This document shows, in pieces, positions 1 to 8,221 of a DNA stretch of 64,000 nucleotides (within the stretch, counting starts at the first letter, position 1; each line of letters opens with the position of its first letter). The notes beneath the pieces were generated by a model, which was not told where the DNA came from, made no database searches, and saw only the letters and a program-made list of their open reading frames with translations. The translations under genes were made by a program, and so were the position numbers. Source of the DNA: Hoeflea sp. (GTDB lineage: Bacteria > Pseudomonadota > Alphaproteobacteria > Rhizobiales > Rhizobiaceae); NCBI RefSeq assembly GCF_014359905.1, contig NZ_JACIYP010000008.1, positions 1-64,000 on the forward strand, written 5' to 3'.

Positions 1-311
1 CCAATCACGGACACGATAAGGGTGTTGGCAATGCCCACGAGAAAAGCGCGCGCGTAGGAACTGTCCTTTGTGTAAGGGACGAGCGTCTGGCCAATATCGA
101 CGCCGGCGCGATCACTCAGGAAGCCAAAGCCCGAAGCAATGCCCTGCTTGGCCAGATTGTTGATGGCATTGGTAATGCCGATATACACCAATCCGGCAAC
201 GACAATAATCAACAATGCCTGAAAGAAAAAGCCGCGCGCCTTGGGATCGTATAGCAACGATACGCGGCCTGAACCATCAGCGTCCCCAGAAACGCCGTCG
301 AGATGAGCCAT
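1..311 (-). CDS. aapQ: General L-amino acid ABC transporter permease AapQ, N-terminal part (runs off window)
   Basis: Only the first ~103 codons are present. The translation begins MAHLDGVSGDADGSG, has one hydrophobic segment at about residues 28-48, and then a periplasmic-looking stretch with GFGFLSDRAGVDIGQTLVPY, which is characteristic of the HAAT-family permeases AapQ/BztB. The protein would form the inner-membrane channel with AapM and be energised by AapP. It lies 141 bases downstream of aapJ on the same strand, the usual aapJQMP order. An alternative in-frame ATG at 323 would add four residues; 311 is preferred because a GGGGA element lies just upstream of it. The 3' end and the rest of the operon are outside the window. 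Confidence 0.88.
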   Translation of the reverse strand, partial: MAHLDGVSGDADGSGRVSLLYDPKARGFFFQALLIIVVAGLVYIGITNAINNLAKQGIASGFGFLSDRAGVDIGQTLVPYTKDSSYARAFLVGIANTLIVSVI

Positions 312-407
312 GTCTGTCCCCATTTTTAATCCGGACCTTATGGCCGGTTCGTTATCAAGCCTGTCGACGTTGCGTCAGCCTTTTTGATCTCATTGCTAAG
401 ATCAGTT

Positions 408-437
408 GAAAGGGCGGACCCCGAAACGGGCCCGCCC
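408..437 (-). terminator. Stem-loop between aapJ and aapQ
   Basis: GGGCGG (412-417) pairs with CCGCCC (432-437), and an inner CCCG (420-423) pairs with CGGG (427-430) around an AAA loop. Read on the minus strand, the hairpin is followed by TTTC. It lies 16 bases past the aapJ stop. In binding-protein transport operons such hairpins typically stabilise or attenuate the message, so that the binding protein is made in excess over the permeases. That role is inferred; the U-tract is short, so termination is probably partial. Confidence 0.6.
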
Positions 438-452
438 AAACATAACCAGTTG

Positions 453-1475
453 TTAGCGGATTGGCGGTGCGTACTGCAGGCCACCCTTCGACCAGAGCGC
501 ATTCACGCCACGACCGATCTTCAGCTGAGTCGATTCACCAACGTTGCGTTCAAACACTTCGCCGTAGTTACCGACCTGCTTGACGACATTGTAAGCCCAA
601 TCAGCGCCCAGACCAATGGATTCGCCAAAGTTGCCTTCCTTGCCAAGCAGACGCATGACGTTCGGATCGGTCGAACCAGTCATCTCATCGACATTGGCCG
701 ATGTGACGCCCATTTCTTCGGCATTGAGCATTGCGAAATGCACCCACTTGACGATCGAGAACCACTGGTCGTCGCCCTGGCGGACAACCGGGCCCAGAGG
801 CTCCTTGGAGATCACTTCCGGCAGAACCATGTGCTCGTCCGGGGCCGACAGGCCGAGGCGGATCGAATACAGGCCCGACTGGTCGGTGGTGTAGACATCG
901 CAGCGGTTGGCGTCATAGGCAGCGTTCACTTCTTCGAGCTTTTCGAACACGACCGGATTGTAGGTCATGTCGTTGGCCTTGAAGTAGTCGGTGAGGTTGA
1001 GCTCGGTGGTGGTGCCGGTCTGCACGCAGACCGATGCGCCTGACAGCTGCAGAGCCGAGTTCACGCCGAGCGACTTGCGCACCATGAAACCCTGGCCGTC
1101 ATAGTAGTTGACGCCAGCGAAGTTGAGGCCGAGCTGCGTGTCGCGGCTCATGGTCCAGGTGGTGTTGCGCGACAGCACATCGATTTCACCCGACTGGAGC
1201 GCGGTGAAGCGTTCCTTGGCGGAAAGCGGGCTGTACTTCACAGCGGTGGCATCGCCGAAGACAGCTGCGGCAACGCCGCGGCAGAGGTCGACATCAAGAC
1301 CGGACCAGTCGCCTGCGTCATTCGGAGCGGAAAAGCCGGCAAGGCCGGTGGATACGCCGCACTGGACGAATCCCTTTGCTTTGACATCGTCCAGCGTTGC
1401 GGCGGAGGCCATCGTGGCTCCCATGCCTGCAACGGCGGCGACGCCAACGACAGCCGACAAAATCTTATTATTCAT
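453..1475 (-). CDS. aapJ: General L-amino acid ABC transporter periplasmic binding protein AapJ
   Basis: 340 residues. Residues 1-25 are a classical Sec signal peptide (MNNKILSAVVG...TMASA), followed by a family 3 solute-binding fold (KGFVQCGVSTGLAGFSA, GLDVDLCRGVAAAVFGD, RFTALQSGEIDVLSRN). The match is to AapJ/BztA, the periplasmic receptor of the broad-specificity general amino-acid importer of rhizobia and Rhodobacter. The start at 1475 was chosen over a longer reading frame because the signal peptide begins there and an AAAGG element lies about 10 bases upstream. It is followed by a hairpin and aapQ. metC lies divergently upstream. Confidence 0.95.
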   Translation of the reverse strand: MNNKILSAVVGVAAVAGMGATMASAATLDDVKAKGFVQCGVSTGLAGFSAPNDAGDWSGLDVDLCRGVAAAVFGDATAVKYSPLSAKERFTALQSGEIDVLSRNTTWTMSRDTQLGLNFAGVNYYDGQGFMVRKSLGVNSALQLSGASVCVQTGTTTELNLTDYFKANDMTYNPVVFEKLEEVNAAYDANRCDVYTTDQSGLYSIRLGLSAPDEHMVLPEVISKEPLGPVVRQGDDQWFSIVKWVHFAMLNAEEMGVTSANVDEMTGSTDPNVMRLLGKEGNFGESIGLGADWAYNVVKQVGNYGEVFERNVGESTQLKIGRGVNALWSKGGLQYAPPIR

Positions 1476-1813
1476 TTGATACAACCTTTTTTTCTGTTGC
1501 CCTGTTTCAGGTGCCATAAAAGCGGCATGGGCGAATTTCTCGCTCCTCTGCCTATGCCTTTTGCACCCCATCATACCATGCCGAAATCAATCGAGGGTCA
1601 AGTCTTGAATGTTCCAAAATCGACAAGACGGCCAAAATGGAGGTTAAAACGGCCGCCAAACCAAGTCTCGGGCGCGGCTGGCCGAACCATCAGATCGGGA
1701 CTTCCATGTATCGCGCGGCCCCAAGCCATGAACAGGCCGCCCGTTCTTGTGATCGCAAGCCACTCGCGATAAGCCTGCCCGAATACCCATCAAGCCAACA
1801 GACCGGACCAAAG
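1476..1813. other. Intergenic region between divergent aapJ and metC
   Basis: These 338 bases should carry the promoters of both aapJ (minus) and metC (plus). I see no convincing riboswitch; in particular I could not find the SAM-II core that precedes many alphaproteobacterial methionine genes. The longer frame that extends metC upstream to 1637 has no conserved content. No RNA gene or repeat is evident. Confidence 0.5.
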
Positions 1814-3001
1814 ATGAGCAAGACCAAAAAATCCTCGCAGACCGGAATCAACACACGCCTGGCCCATGCAGGTTATGCTCCCAGGAGCTTCTTCGGCTTC
1901 GTCAATCCTCCGGTCGTCCACGCCTCCACCGTCCTCTTCCCCGACGCCGCGACGATGGTCTCGCGTGACCAGAAATACACCTATGGCACCCATGGCACGC
2001 CGACCACCGACGCGCTCACATCGGCAATCGACGAACTGGAAGGCTCAGAAGGAACGGTTGCCGTACCTTCCGGCCTGGCGGCAGTGACGCTGCCGTTCAT
2101 GGCGGCGCTCAGCGCCGGCGATCACCTGCTCGTCGTCGATTCGGTCTATTCCCCCACACGCAATTTTTGCGCAGGCATGTTGGCGCGGTTCGGGATCGAG
2201 ACCACCTATTACGATCCCCGGATAGGCGCGGACATCGAAAGCCTGATGCAGCCCAACACCAAGCTTGTCCACACCGAGGCGCCGGGCTCGAACACCTTCG
2301 AGATGCAGGATATCCCGGCTATCGCCGAGGTTGCCCATGCGCACGGGGCGCTGGTGTCGATGGACAACACCTGGGCCACGCCGCTCTACTTCAAGCCGCT
2401 CGATCACGGCGTCGACATTTCCATCCACGCGGCCACGAAATATCCCGCAGGGCATTCGGACGTCCTGATCGGCACCGTGTCGGCCAACAAGACCGCCTGG
2501 CCCGCCATCAAGAAGACCTTCTCGATGCTCGGCATCTGCGCGGCTCCCGACGATTCCTACATGACCCTGCGCGGCCTGCGCACCATGGGTATCAGGCTGG
2601 CGCGTCACCAGGAGAGCACGCTCGCCATCGCCCGGGCGCTCGAGGACATGCAGGGCGTTGCGCGCGTGCTGCACCCGGCGCTCGAAAGCTTTCCGGGACA
2701 TGATATCTGGAAGCGGGATTTCTGCGGCTCAAGCGGCATCTTCTCGATCGTGCTCGACGTGGCCGACGCAGAGCGCCAGCAGGCAAAGGCCCACGCCTTC
2801 CTCGACGCGCTTCAAGTGTTCGGTCTTGGCTATTCCTGGGGCGGCTACGAGAGCCTCGCCGTCCACGCAAATCTCTCCGACCGCACCATCGCCCTGCCGC
2901 CGAAGGAAGGTCCGGTGATCCGGCTTCAGATCGGCCTGGAAGACGTCGAGGATCTGATGGCGGACATCGAGCGCGGCCTGGCGGCAGCCCATTCCGCATG
3001 A
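1814..3001 (+). CDS. metC: Cystathionine beta-lyase (PLP-dependent)
   Basis: 395 residues, normal for the family. It is a Cys/Met-metabolism PLP enzyme of fold type I: it cleaves cystathionine to homocysteine, pyruvate and ammonia in methionine biosynthesis. Visible landmarks are the NPPVVHASTV start of the fold (31-40), SGLAA (86-90), the pyridine-N aspartate D184 in MDNTW, and the Schiff-base lysine K209 in AATKYPAGHSDV. The ATG at 1814 was chosen because conserved sequence (TRLAHAGYAP) begins just after it; its ribosome-binding site is weak. The aapJ-metC neighbourhood is typical of rhizobia. The related cystathionine gamma-lyase/synthase enzymes cannot be fully excluded from sequence alone. 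Confidence 0.92.
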   Translation: MSKTKKSSQTGINTRLAHAGYAPRSFFGFVNPPVVHASTVLFPDAATMVSRDQKYTYGTHGTPTTDALTSAIDELEGSEGTVAVPSGLAAVTLPFMAALSAGDHLLVVDSVYSPTRNFCAGMLARFGIETTYYDPRIGADIESLMQPNTKLVHTEAPGSNTFEMQDIPAIAEVAHAHGALVSMDNTWATPLYFKPLDHGVDISIHAATKYPAGHSDVLIGTVSANKTAWPAIKKTFSMLGICAAPDDSYMTLRGLRTMGIRLARHQESTLAIARALEDMQGVARVLHPALESFPGHDIWKRDFCGSSGIFSIVLDVADAERQQAKAHAFLDALQVFGLGYSWGGYESLAVHANLSDRTIALPPKEGPVIRLQIGLEDVEDLMADIERGLAAAHSA

Positions 3002-3075
3002 CGCAGGCACAAGCCTCGCATCGAGGGTGCCGGCTGAAGTCATCCGGCTCCTGTCCCGACGCGATCGCAGGCGGT

Positions 3076-5337
3076 TCAAACTCCGCGTTTTGGCAGCGTG
3101 ACGACGAACCGTGCGCCGGCCTGGTACGAAACATCCAGGGCAATCGCGCCGCCATGGCTTTCCGCAATCCTCCGGCACAAGGCCAGGCCCAGGCCTGAAC
3201 CGGTATATTGCTGCTCATCGCGGTGCAGGCGTTGAAACACGCCGAAGATCCGCTCCGCATAGGCGGGATCGATGCCGATGCCGTTGTCTGCGACGATGAT
3301 GGAGACCTCGGCGGGGCCGATTTCGACATCAACCCTGACCGTCACCGGGGTGCCCAGGGCGCGGTATTTCATGGAATTGGCGAACAGGTTCTGCAGAAGC
3401 TGGATCATCAGACTCTGATCGGCACTGATTTCTGCGTCCGATCCGAAGGTCAGGCGCGCCTCGGATTCAAGCGCATGAACGGCCAGGTTGCTCCATGCCT
3501 CGGCCGCGGCGTCCGACAGTCTGAAATGAGTCGGCTTGATCGTCTGGTAGGCCAGCTGCGAATATTCCAGCAGGCTCGAGATCATCTTCTCCATCGCCTT
3601 TCCGCGATCGGAAATATGCGCCGACAGCATTTCGAGCTCTTCGGTTTTCCCGGATCCGACATCCTCGGCGATCATGTCGGCAAAAAGCCGTATCTGCCGC
3701 AATGGCGCTTTCAAGTCGTGGGACACAATCCCTGCGAACTGCTCGAGTGAATCATTGCGCATTGCCAGTTCCCGCGTCTGGTGCGCGATCCGCACCCTCG
3801 CCTCATAGCTTTGCGTGACGTCACGGCCCACGGATACGAGTTCCACCGGTTCACCGTTCTCGAACACCATCAGATTGGTCCATGAGTACCAAAAGGTCTG
3901 CCCGCGATGGTCCTGCATCTGCCGTTCCATGGTCTTGATCGGCTGCTCCGGCGTGAGCCCGGCGATCTTTTGCATCACCTCCGCACGCATTTCCGGCGGG
4001 ACGAAATCGATGAACCTGCGCCCGACCAATTCCTCCGCCGTGCACCCGATGAACCTGGCATAGTTGTCATTGACATAGGTCAGGGTGGTGTCGGGGCGCG
4101 CGCGGGAGATGATATCGGGCAAGCTTCGCACCAGCGCCTCGAATTCCGTCTGCTTGCGCTCAAGCGCCCGCTCGATCTCGAGGCGCTCGGTAATGTCCTC
4201 GCCAAGCGACAGCATCATCGGTTCGGGCGCGTTCTCCATGTGCTGCACCCGGATACGGCAGACATAGATCGACCCGTCCTTGCGCCTGTGCCGGGTGTCG
4301 AACTGCAGCACCTTCGTCCTGCCCTCGATGAGCGGCTGCATCTTTTCGGTGATTTCTTCTGGCCGAAACTCGGCATTGAGATCGCGCGCATCCATGCCGC
4401 GCAGTTCTTCCATGCTGTACTGCAGGTTTTCGCGTGCCGTCTTGTTGGCGTAGATGATGGACCGATCCCTGGGATCTACCAGATAGACTTCCTGGGCCAC
4501 GCCTTCGAGAATGAACCCAAGCCGCTCGGCTTCAGACCTAGCCCGTATCAGATCGGTGACGTCGGCTCTCAATCCGACGCGATAATTGTCCGCGGTGACG
4601 CGGTCTTCGACCTGTATCCACCGGTCGGCGCCGACCTGATAGACATAGGGCTCACCGGGATTTTTGTGGATCTCGAGGTGTTTCTCAACCCATGCCTGGC
4701 GCGTTTCAGGTGTGCTCCCGGCTTGCGGATACCGCCCGGAATTGATCGTCTCGCGTAGAATCTCCTCATAGGTCTTGCCGATCTGGATCGCGGACGTGAA
4801 ATCCGAATGCATGGTGCGATAGGCGGTGTTGCAAAGCACCAGCCGGTCGGCGGGATCATAAATGGCAAAGCCGTGGGAGACCGAATCCAGCGCGGACTTG
4901 AGAGACGGATCCGGAGCGCTGCCGCTGTCGCGGTCCATCCCATGGCGCCGCAACCCGTCAGGCAAGCGGCTGGCGGCGCTGAGCTCGCGGACGATCGTCA
5001 CCCTTCCGGCCGGTGCCTGATCCGTCGGCGCGAGCGGACCCTCGCTCAGTTCCGCGGGCACAACGCGGCCATCCTTGCAGCGCAAGCTGGCCCTGCGGCG
5101 GATCCAGCCTGCTTCCGGATGTCCGGCGGCAAGAGGTTGCTCCTGGTCGGTAAACCCCTCGCCTGACGCCTCAAGCTCGGCACGCTTCATCCCCAGCAGC
5201 TCCGCTTCCCCGTAGCCGAGCAGCGTCCCGGCAGCCGGATTGGCGGCGACAATGCAGCCATCCGCACCACTTACCAGAACGGGGTCCGGAAATGCGTCAT
5301 AGAGGGCTCTTGCGAGGATTTCGGCCGAGGGTTGCAT
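3076..5337 (-). CDS. Soluble multi-PAS sensor histidine kinase
   Basis: 753 residues with no transmembrane segment, so probably a cytoplasmic sensor. Four PAS-like modules are visible at about 10-110 (FPDPVLVSGADG), 148-262 (SVSHGFAIYD), 272-385 (YLVDPRDRSIIYANK) and 396-508 (SLPDIISRARPD). A HisKA dimerisation helix pair follows, with the phospho-acceptor H540 in SHDLKAPLR, then a HATPase domain with the N box (LFANSMKY, N654), DNGIG (684-688) and GSGLGLAL (713-720). It is the last gene of an operon in which a LuxR-type regulator and a lone receiver precede it; 37 bases separate it from the receiver. The kinase class resembles phytochrome-like/CheY-partnered kinases, so the receiver at 5375-5806 is the obvious phosphotransfer partner. 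The input signal is unknown. Confidence 0.9.
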   Translation of the reverse strand: MQPSAEILARALYDAFPDPVLVSGADGCIVAANPAAGTLLGYGEAELLGMKRAELEASGEGFTDQEQPLAAGHPEAGWIRRRASLRCKDGRVVPAELSEGPLAPTDQAPAGRVTIVRELSAASRLPDGLRRHGMDRDSGSAPDPSLKSALDSVSHGFAIYDPADRLVLCNTAYRTMHSDFTSAIQIGKTYEEILRETINSGRYPQAGSTPETRQAWVEKHLEIHKNPGEPYVYQVGADRWIQVEDRVTADNYRVGLRADVTDLIRARSEAERLGFILEGVAQEVYLVDPRDRSIIYANKTARENLQYSMEELRGMDARDLNAEFRPEEITEKMQPLIEGRTKVLQFDTRHRRKDGSIYVCRIRVQHMENAPEPMMLSLGEDITERLEIERALERKQTEFEALVRSLPDIISRARPDTTLTYVNDNYARFIGCTAEELVGRRFIDFVPPEMRAEVMQKIAGLTPEQPIKTMERQMQDHRGQTFWYSWTNLMVFENGEPVELVSVGRDVTQSYEARVRIAHQTRELAMRNDSLEQFAGIVSHDLKAPLRQIRLFADMIAEDVGSGKTEELEMLSAHISDRGKAMEKMISSLLEYSQLAYQTIKPTHFRLSDAAAEAWSNLAVHALESEARLTFGSDAEISADQSLMIQLLQNLFANSMKYRALGTPVTVRVDVEIGPAEVSIIVADNGIGIDPAYAERIFGVFQRLHRDEQQYTGSGLGLALCRRIAESHGGAIALDVSYQAGARFVVTLPKRGV

Positions 5338-5374
5338 GTCAGATCAAGCGCCAGGTTAGCAGCTCAGAGCGGTC

Positions 5375-5806
5375 TCATGAGAAGTCTTCCGCGCAATTGT
5401 CGGAAAGCTGGTCGCTGGTGTATTCCGAGATGATGAATGAAATCGCGGTTCTGTCAATTTCATCCTTGCCAATTCGGAAATCGACCCCGAACTCCTGGAA
5501 TTGCTGGAAGTAGCTGCCGCTGATGTCCGAGGAAATGATTCCGATCGGCCCGATATAGCCGGCCTGGCGCAATTGCGGCGCGGTTTCGCGGAAATCATTG
5601 TTGGGCACGAGCCGGTTGTCCAGGAAAACGACATCGATGCCGCCTTTCTTGACGCAATCGACGGCCGAACCGATGTCGCCGACATAGACCAGATCGATGG
5701 GTGGACCGTCGACTTTCTCCAGCGTCCGCATCAGCAGCATGTGCTCCGCAGGGTCATCGTCAACCAGCAGGATCTTCACCGCATGTCCGGTCTGCTCAGG
5801 CTTCAT
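5375..5806 (-). CDS. Single-domain response regulator (receiver only)
   Basis: 143 residues that form just a CheY-like receiver. The acidic pocket is D16-D18 (LLVDDDPAE), the phospho-acceptor is D63 (VVFLDNRL), the switch serine is in IISSD (92-94), and the conserved lysine is K114 in RIGKDEI. There is no output domain, so it must act by protein contact, typically back on its kinase as in Rcp1-type pairs. It starts 10 bases after the LuxR-type gene and is followed 37 bases later by the PAS kinase, so the three are almost certainly cotranscribed. Confidence 0.9.
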   Translation of the reverse strand: MKPEQTGHAVKILLVDDDPAEHMLLMRTLEKVDGPPIDLVYVGDIGSAVDCVKKGGIDVVFLDNRLVPNNDFRETAPQLRQAGYIGPIGIISSDISGSYFQQFQEFGVDFRIGKDEIDRTAISFIISEYTSDQLSDNCAEDFS

Positions 5807-5816
5807 TGCTTGCCCC

Positions 5817-6500
5817 TCATGTGATCAAGCCGCTGCGCAACGCCGATGCCACCATCTGGGCCCGGTTGACAACATGCAGCTTCCGCAGAACAGCGGCGAT
5901 ATAGGAATTCACGGTATGCTCGGAGAGGCCAAGAATGATGGCGATCTCGGCGGAGGTCTTGCCCTCGGACGTCCAGCGCACGATCTGGATTTCCCGGTCA
6001 TTGAGCCCGCTGACGGAATCCAGCGACAGGATCACTTCGAAATACCGCTGGAAGATCAATGTTGCATCGAGCGCGACAACAGCAAGGTTTTCATGCCGGG
6101 GCTGATCTGCGCCGCCGAACATGATCAGGCAGTAGCGTCTGGCGGCCAGGGTATGAAGCGGAACGGCAATCGCGGCCTGGGCTTCGCTCAAGCCCGCCAG
6201 ACTGGAGGGGTAAAGCCGCAGATCCATTGAAAACGGTGCTATTGACCGCTTTGACTGAAGCACAATCGGGTCGTCAGAGCCCACCGATCGGCCAGGTGTT
6301 CTGCCCAACCAGGACTCAGGTAGATTGTGCAGGGCATGAGGATGGTGAAGATTGACCCCGTCATCCTCGCCTGCCACCTCTGAAAGGACAAAATACTGAC
6401 ACTGTTGCTTGACTGCCAGCGCCTTGAACAGCCGGAAAAAATCCATCCTGTTGACAGCGCGGTCCAGCTCCGGGCCCAAATGAAAGGCTGCTTCCGGCAT
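5817..6500 (-). CDS. LuxR-family transcriptional regulator with autoinducer-binding-like domain (LuxR solo)
   Basis: 227 residues from the ATG. The C-terminal GerE/LuxR helix-turn-helix spans about 166-215 (LNDREIQIV...LGLSEHTVNSYI). The N-terminal ~160 residues have the shape of the autoinducer-binding domain and keep a W64 and a D-P pair (D77-P78 in SDDPIV), but the tryptophan expected shortly after (PFxW in TraR-type proteins) reads PFSMD. No luxI-type synthase is in the window, so it is an orphan (solo) regulator. GAGGAGG lies 11 bases upstream of this ATG and 8 bases upstream of an in-frame TTG at 6503, so either could be the start. First gene of the regulator-receiver-kinase operon. Confidence 0.85.
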   Translation of the reverse strand: MPEAAFHLGPELDRAVNRMDFFRLFKALAVKQQCQYFVLSEVAGEDDGVNLHHPHALHNLPESWLGRTPGRSVGSDDPIVLQSKRSIAPFSMDLRLYPSSLAGLSEAQAAIAVPLHTLAARRYCLIMFGGADQPRHENLAVVALDATLIFQRYFEVILSLDSVSGLNDREIQIVRWTSEGKTSAEIAIILGLSEHTVNSYIAAVLRKLHVVNRAQMVASALRSGLIT

Positions 6501-6958
6501 CAATATGGCGCCCTCCTCGAATCAAAACACATCATGAACGCCTAGCATTCTGTGCAACCGCAGCGCCACGCAAGTGCGCCAGAACACCTGGTGTTCGAAC
6601 TGCAAATTGCTGGTAACGCCAAAGCAATGATCGCTCGGTAAGAATGCCGGTACTTCCTCAGGTTCTGGACATGCACGCCAAAAACAGACTGACTGCCTGC
6701 CTAATCATTAGTTTAGCAAGTTCGCAAGCTAGACCATGCCGCGGGCAAGATCAATCGCAACCGGGCTATCGCCGACGATCGTCAGGGTACAGACGAGCCG
6801 CAACCTGTTCCGGCGGGCCGAAGTTGTTGATCACGGAGTGGGAAAGCGCAACTGTCGGGGATGCGGACCGCCAGAGTTCAAAGCCGTTGGGCCAACCATG
6901 TTGCCCATGCCTGCGGCATAAACCGTAAATTATGTGTCCGGAACGGACCCTTGGTAAA
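6501..6958. other. 458-base intergenic region upstream of the LuxR-type operon
   Basis: No credible gene. A 94-codon frame (6644-6928) has no Shine-Dalgarno sequence, no recognisable domain and atypical composition. The region must contain the promoter of the minus-strand LuxR-receiver-kinase operon. A perfect dyad GAACACC-T-GGTGTTC at 6582-6596, about 82 bases before the ATG, is the one clear regulatory candidate. A smaller dyad CTAATCATTAG lies near 6702-6712. Confidence 0.5.
6582..6596. promoter_or_regulatory. Perfect 7-1-7 inverted repeat, candidate operator
   Basis: GAACACC, one spacer base, GGTGTTC: 14 of 14 paired positions match. It sits about 82 bases upstream of the LuxR-type start codon, at a distance suited to an activator or autoregulatory site. 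It is shorter than the usual 18-20 base lux/tra box. Binding by the adjacent regulator is inference. Confidence 0.4.
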
Positions 6959-7035
6959 TGGCGACCCCTGCAGGATTCGAACCTGCGACCGTCGGCTTAG
7001 AAGGCCGGTGCTCTATCCAGCTGAGCTAAGGGGCC
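6959..7035 (-). tRNA. tRNA-Arg (anticodon TCT)
   Basis: 77 bases including an encoded CCA. The acceptor stem pairs GGCCCCT with AGGGGTC (one G-U). The anticodon loop is CTTCTAA (anticodon TCT, reads AGA/AGG), the T arm is GCAGG-TTCGAAT-CCTGC, and the discriminator is G. It is an isolated single tRNA, followed downstream on the minus strand by a short GTCCG/CGGAC hairpin without a clear U-tract. Confidence 0.97.
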
Positions 7036-7079
7036 GATCGCGTGTCGTGCAGGCTGACCGGGCGGACTGTCTTATGGTC

Positions 7080-7385
7080 TCAATGGGTCCAGGGCTGACG
7101 GCGGTCAAAGCGGAAATTGTCGGCATAGGCCACACGGCGGCGCTTGCTTTCCTTGGGCTCGACGACGCGAAAGGTCAGACCGTTGCGCGTGGCATAGGCC
7201 ACGGCCTCCTCGCGTGTGTCGAAACGCATGCGGATCTGGCTTTTCATGTCGGCGGACGACGTATAGCCCATGATCGGATCAATGCTGCGGGGAATTTCCT
7301 GCTCGAATTCGAGCACCCAGTCCAGGCTCTTTGCCTTGCCGGACTGCATGGCCGTTTTGGCGGGACGATAGATTTTTGCCGACAT
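7080..7385 (-). CDS. ETC complex I accessory subunit, NDUFS4-like
   Basis: 101 residues, the standard length of the alphaproteobacterial homologue of mitochondrial NDUFS4 (ETC complex I subunit conserved region). Visible family signatures are the MSAKIYRPAKTAMQSG start, W23 in LDWVLEFE, PIMGYTSSADM (37-47), the RMRFDTREEAVAYA helix, and the basic C-terminal end. It is expected to sit at the peripheral arm of NADH:quinone oxidoreductase. The start at 7385 has AGAGGA eight bases upstream; longer frames reach 7454 without support. It lies alone between tRNA-Arg and tRNA-Pro, away from any nuo genes. Confidence 0.9.
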   Translation of the reverse strand: MSAKIYRPAKTAMQSGKAKSLDWVLEFEQEIPRSIDPIMGYTSSADMKSQIRMRFDTREEAVAYATRNGLTFRVVEPKESKRRRVAYADNFRFDRRQPWTH

Positions 7386-7472
7386 GTCCCAATTCCTCTT
7401 CATGGCGATGTCCGCCTGAAAAGGCGGATCACGGCGCCTGACGATGGTGCCCATCCAAGGACAGCCGAAAAA

Positions 7473-7549
<77 letters not shown>

Positions 7550-7732
7550 ATGCCCAAAGCGCCGCTCATCCAACTGGATGCGCAAAATCGCTGTAGAGCC
7601 TTGAAAAGATGCATGTCCTGTTTCGCTCAAATCACTTCATCCGAGCGTGACTGCATCAAGTCGTGCTCCGGATACACCGGAACGCCATGCCCCGCAACTC
7701 CAAATCGCGCCATACACGCCCATGCCTGCAAA

Positions 7733-8215
7733 TCAGTTCTGGATGACCCTGTGGCGCGCCGTGTCGCCAACCGAAATACCCTTGAGCCCGGCTGTGCCGG
7801 CATTCAGTTCGAGCACATACCGGACGGGACCGGGGGACGCGATCACGTCTTCCGAAAAAGGCGTAGTGTCTTCTGCAATGCCGACAATGGTTCCCTGATC
7901 ATCGATGAACAGCATGTCGAGCGGCAAGGGCGTGTTTTTCATCCACATCAGCACCTGCCGGGTCTGATCGAACCGGAACAGCATGCCGTGATCGGGGCTC
8001 ATGCTCTGCCGGTGCATCAATCCGCTGGCGCGGGTTTGCGGGGTCGTTGCCAGTTCAACGCTGAATGAAACGCGGCCGTTGCCGGTGGTGATGACCAGCG
8101 GTTCCGAATCGGTCGGCAAGATCTCCGCAACGGCACAGGTTCCAGCCACAAACACGCCCGCGACCGACAGGAAAGCTGCAAGAATAAGGGGGAGCAGGCC
8201 TGAAAGGACTCGCAT
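7733..8215 (-). CDS. DUF192 family exported protein
   Basis: 160 residues. A signal peptide or single N-terminal membrane segment covers about residues 1-30 (LLPLILAAFLSVAGVFVAG). It is followed by a DUF192 domain with the family pattern RASGLMHRQSM, GMLFRFD, MWMKNTPLPLDMLF and VLELNAG. Members are small periplasmic or membrane-linked proteins of unknown biochemical role. The gene ends 183 bases from tRNA-Pro and starts 6 bases after the cold-shock gene's stop on the same strand. The csp-DUF192 arrangement suggests cotranscription. Confidence 0.9.
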   Translation of the reverse strand: MRVLSGLLPLILAAFLSVAGVFVAGTCAVAEILPTDSEPLVITTGNGRVSFSVELATTPQTRASGLMHRQSMSPDHGMLFRFDQTRQVLMWMKNTPLPLDMLFIDDQGTIVGIAEDTTPFSEDVIASPGPVRYVLELNAGTAGLKGISVGDTARHRVIQN

Positions 8216-8221
8216 TTCGCT

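Noticed and set aside
1476-1813. Possible SAM riboswitch before metC
   Set aside because: No SAM-I or SAM-II core sequence or pseudoknot could be recognised.
6644-6928. 94-codon plus-strand frame in the 458-base gap
   Set aside because: No Shine-Dalgarno, no domain, no hydrophobic or charged pattern; treated as non-coding.
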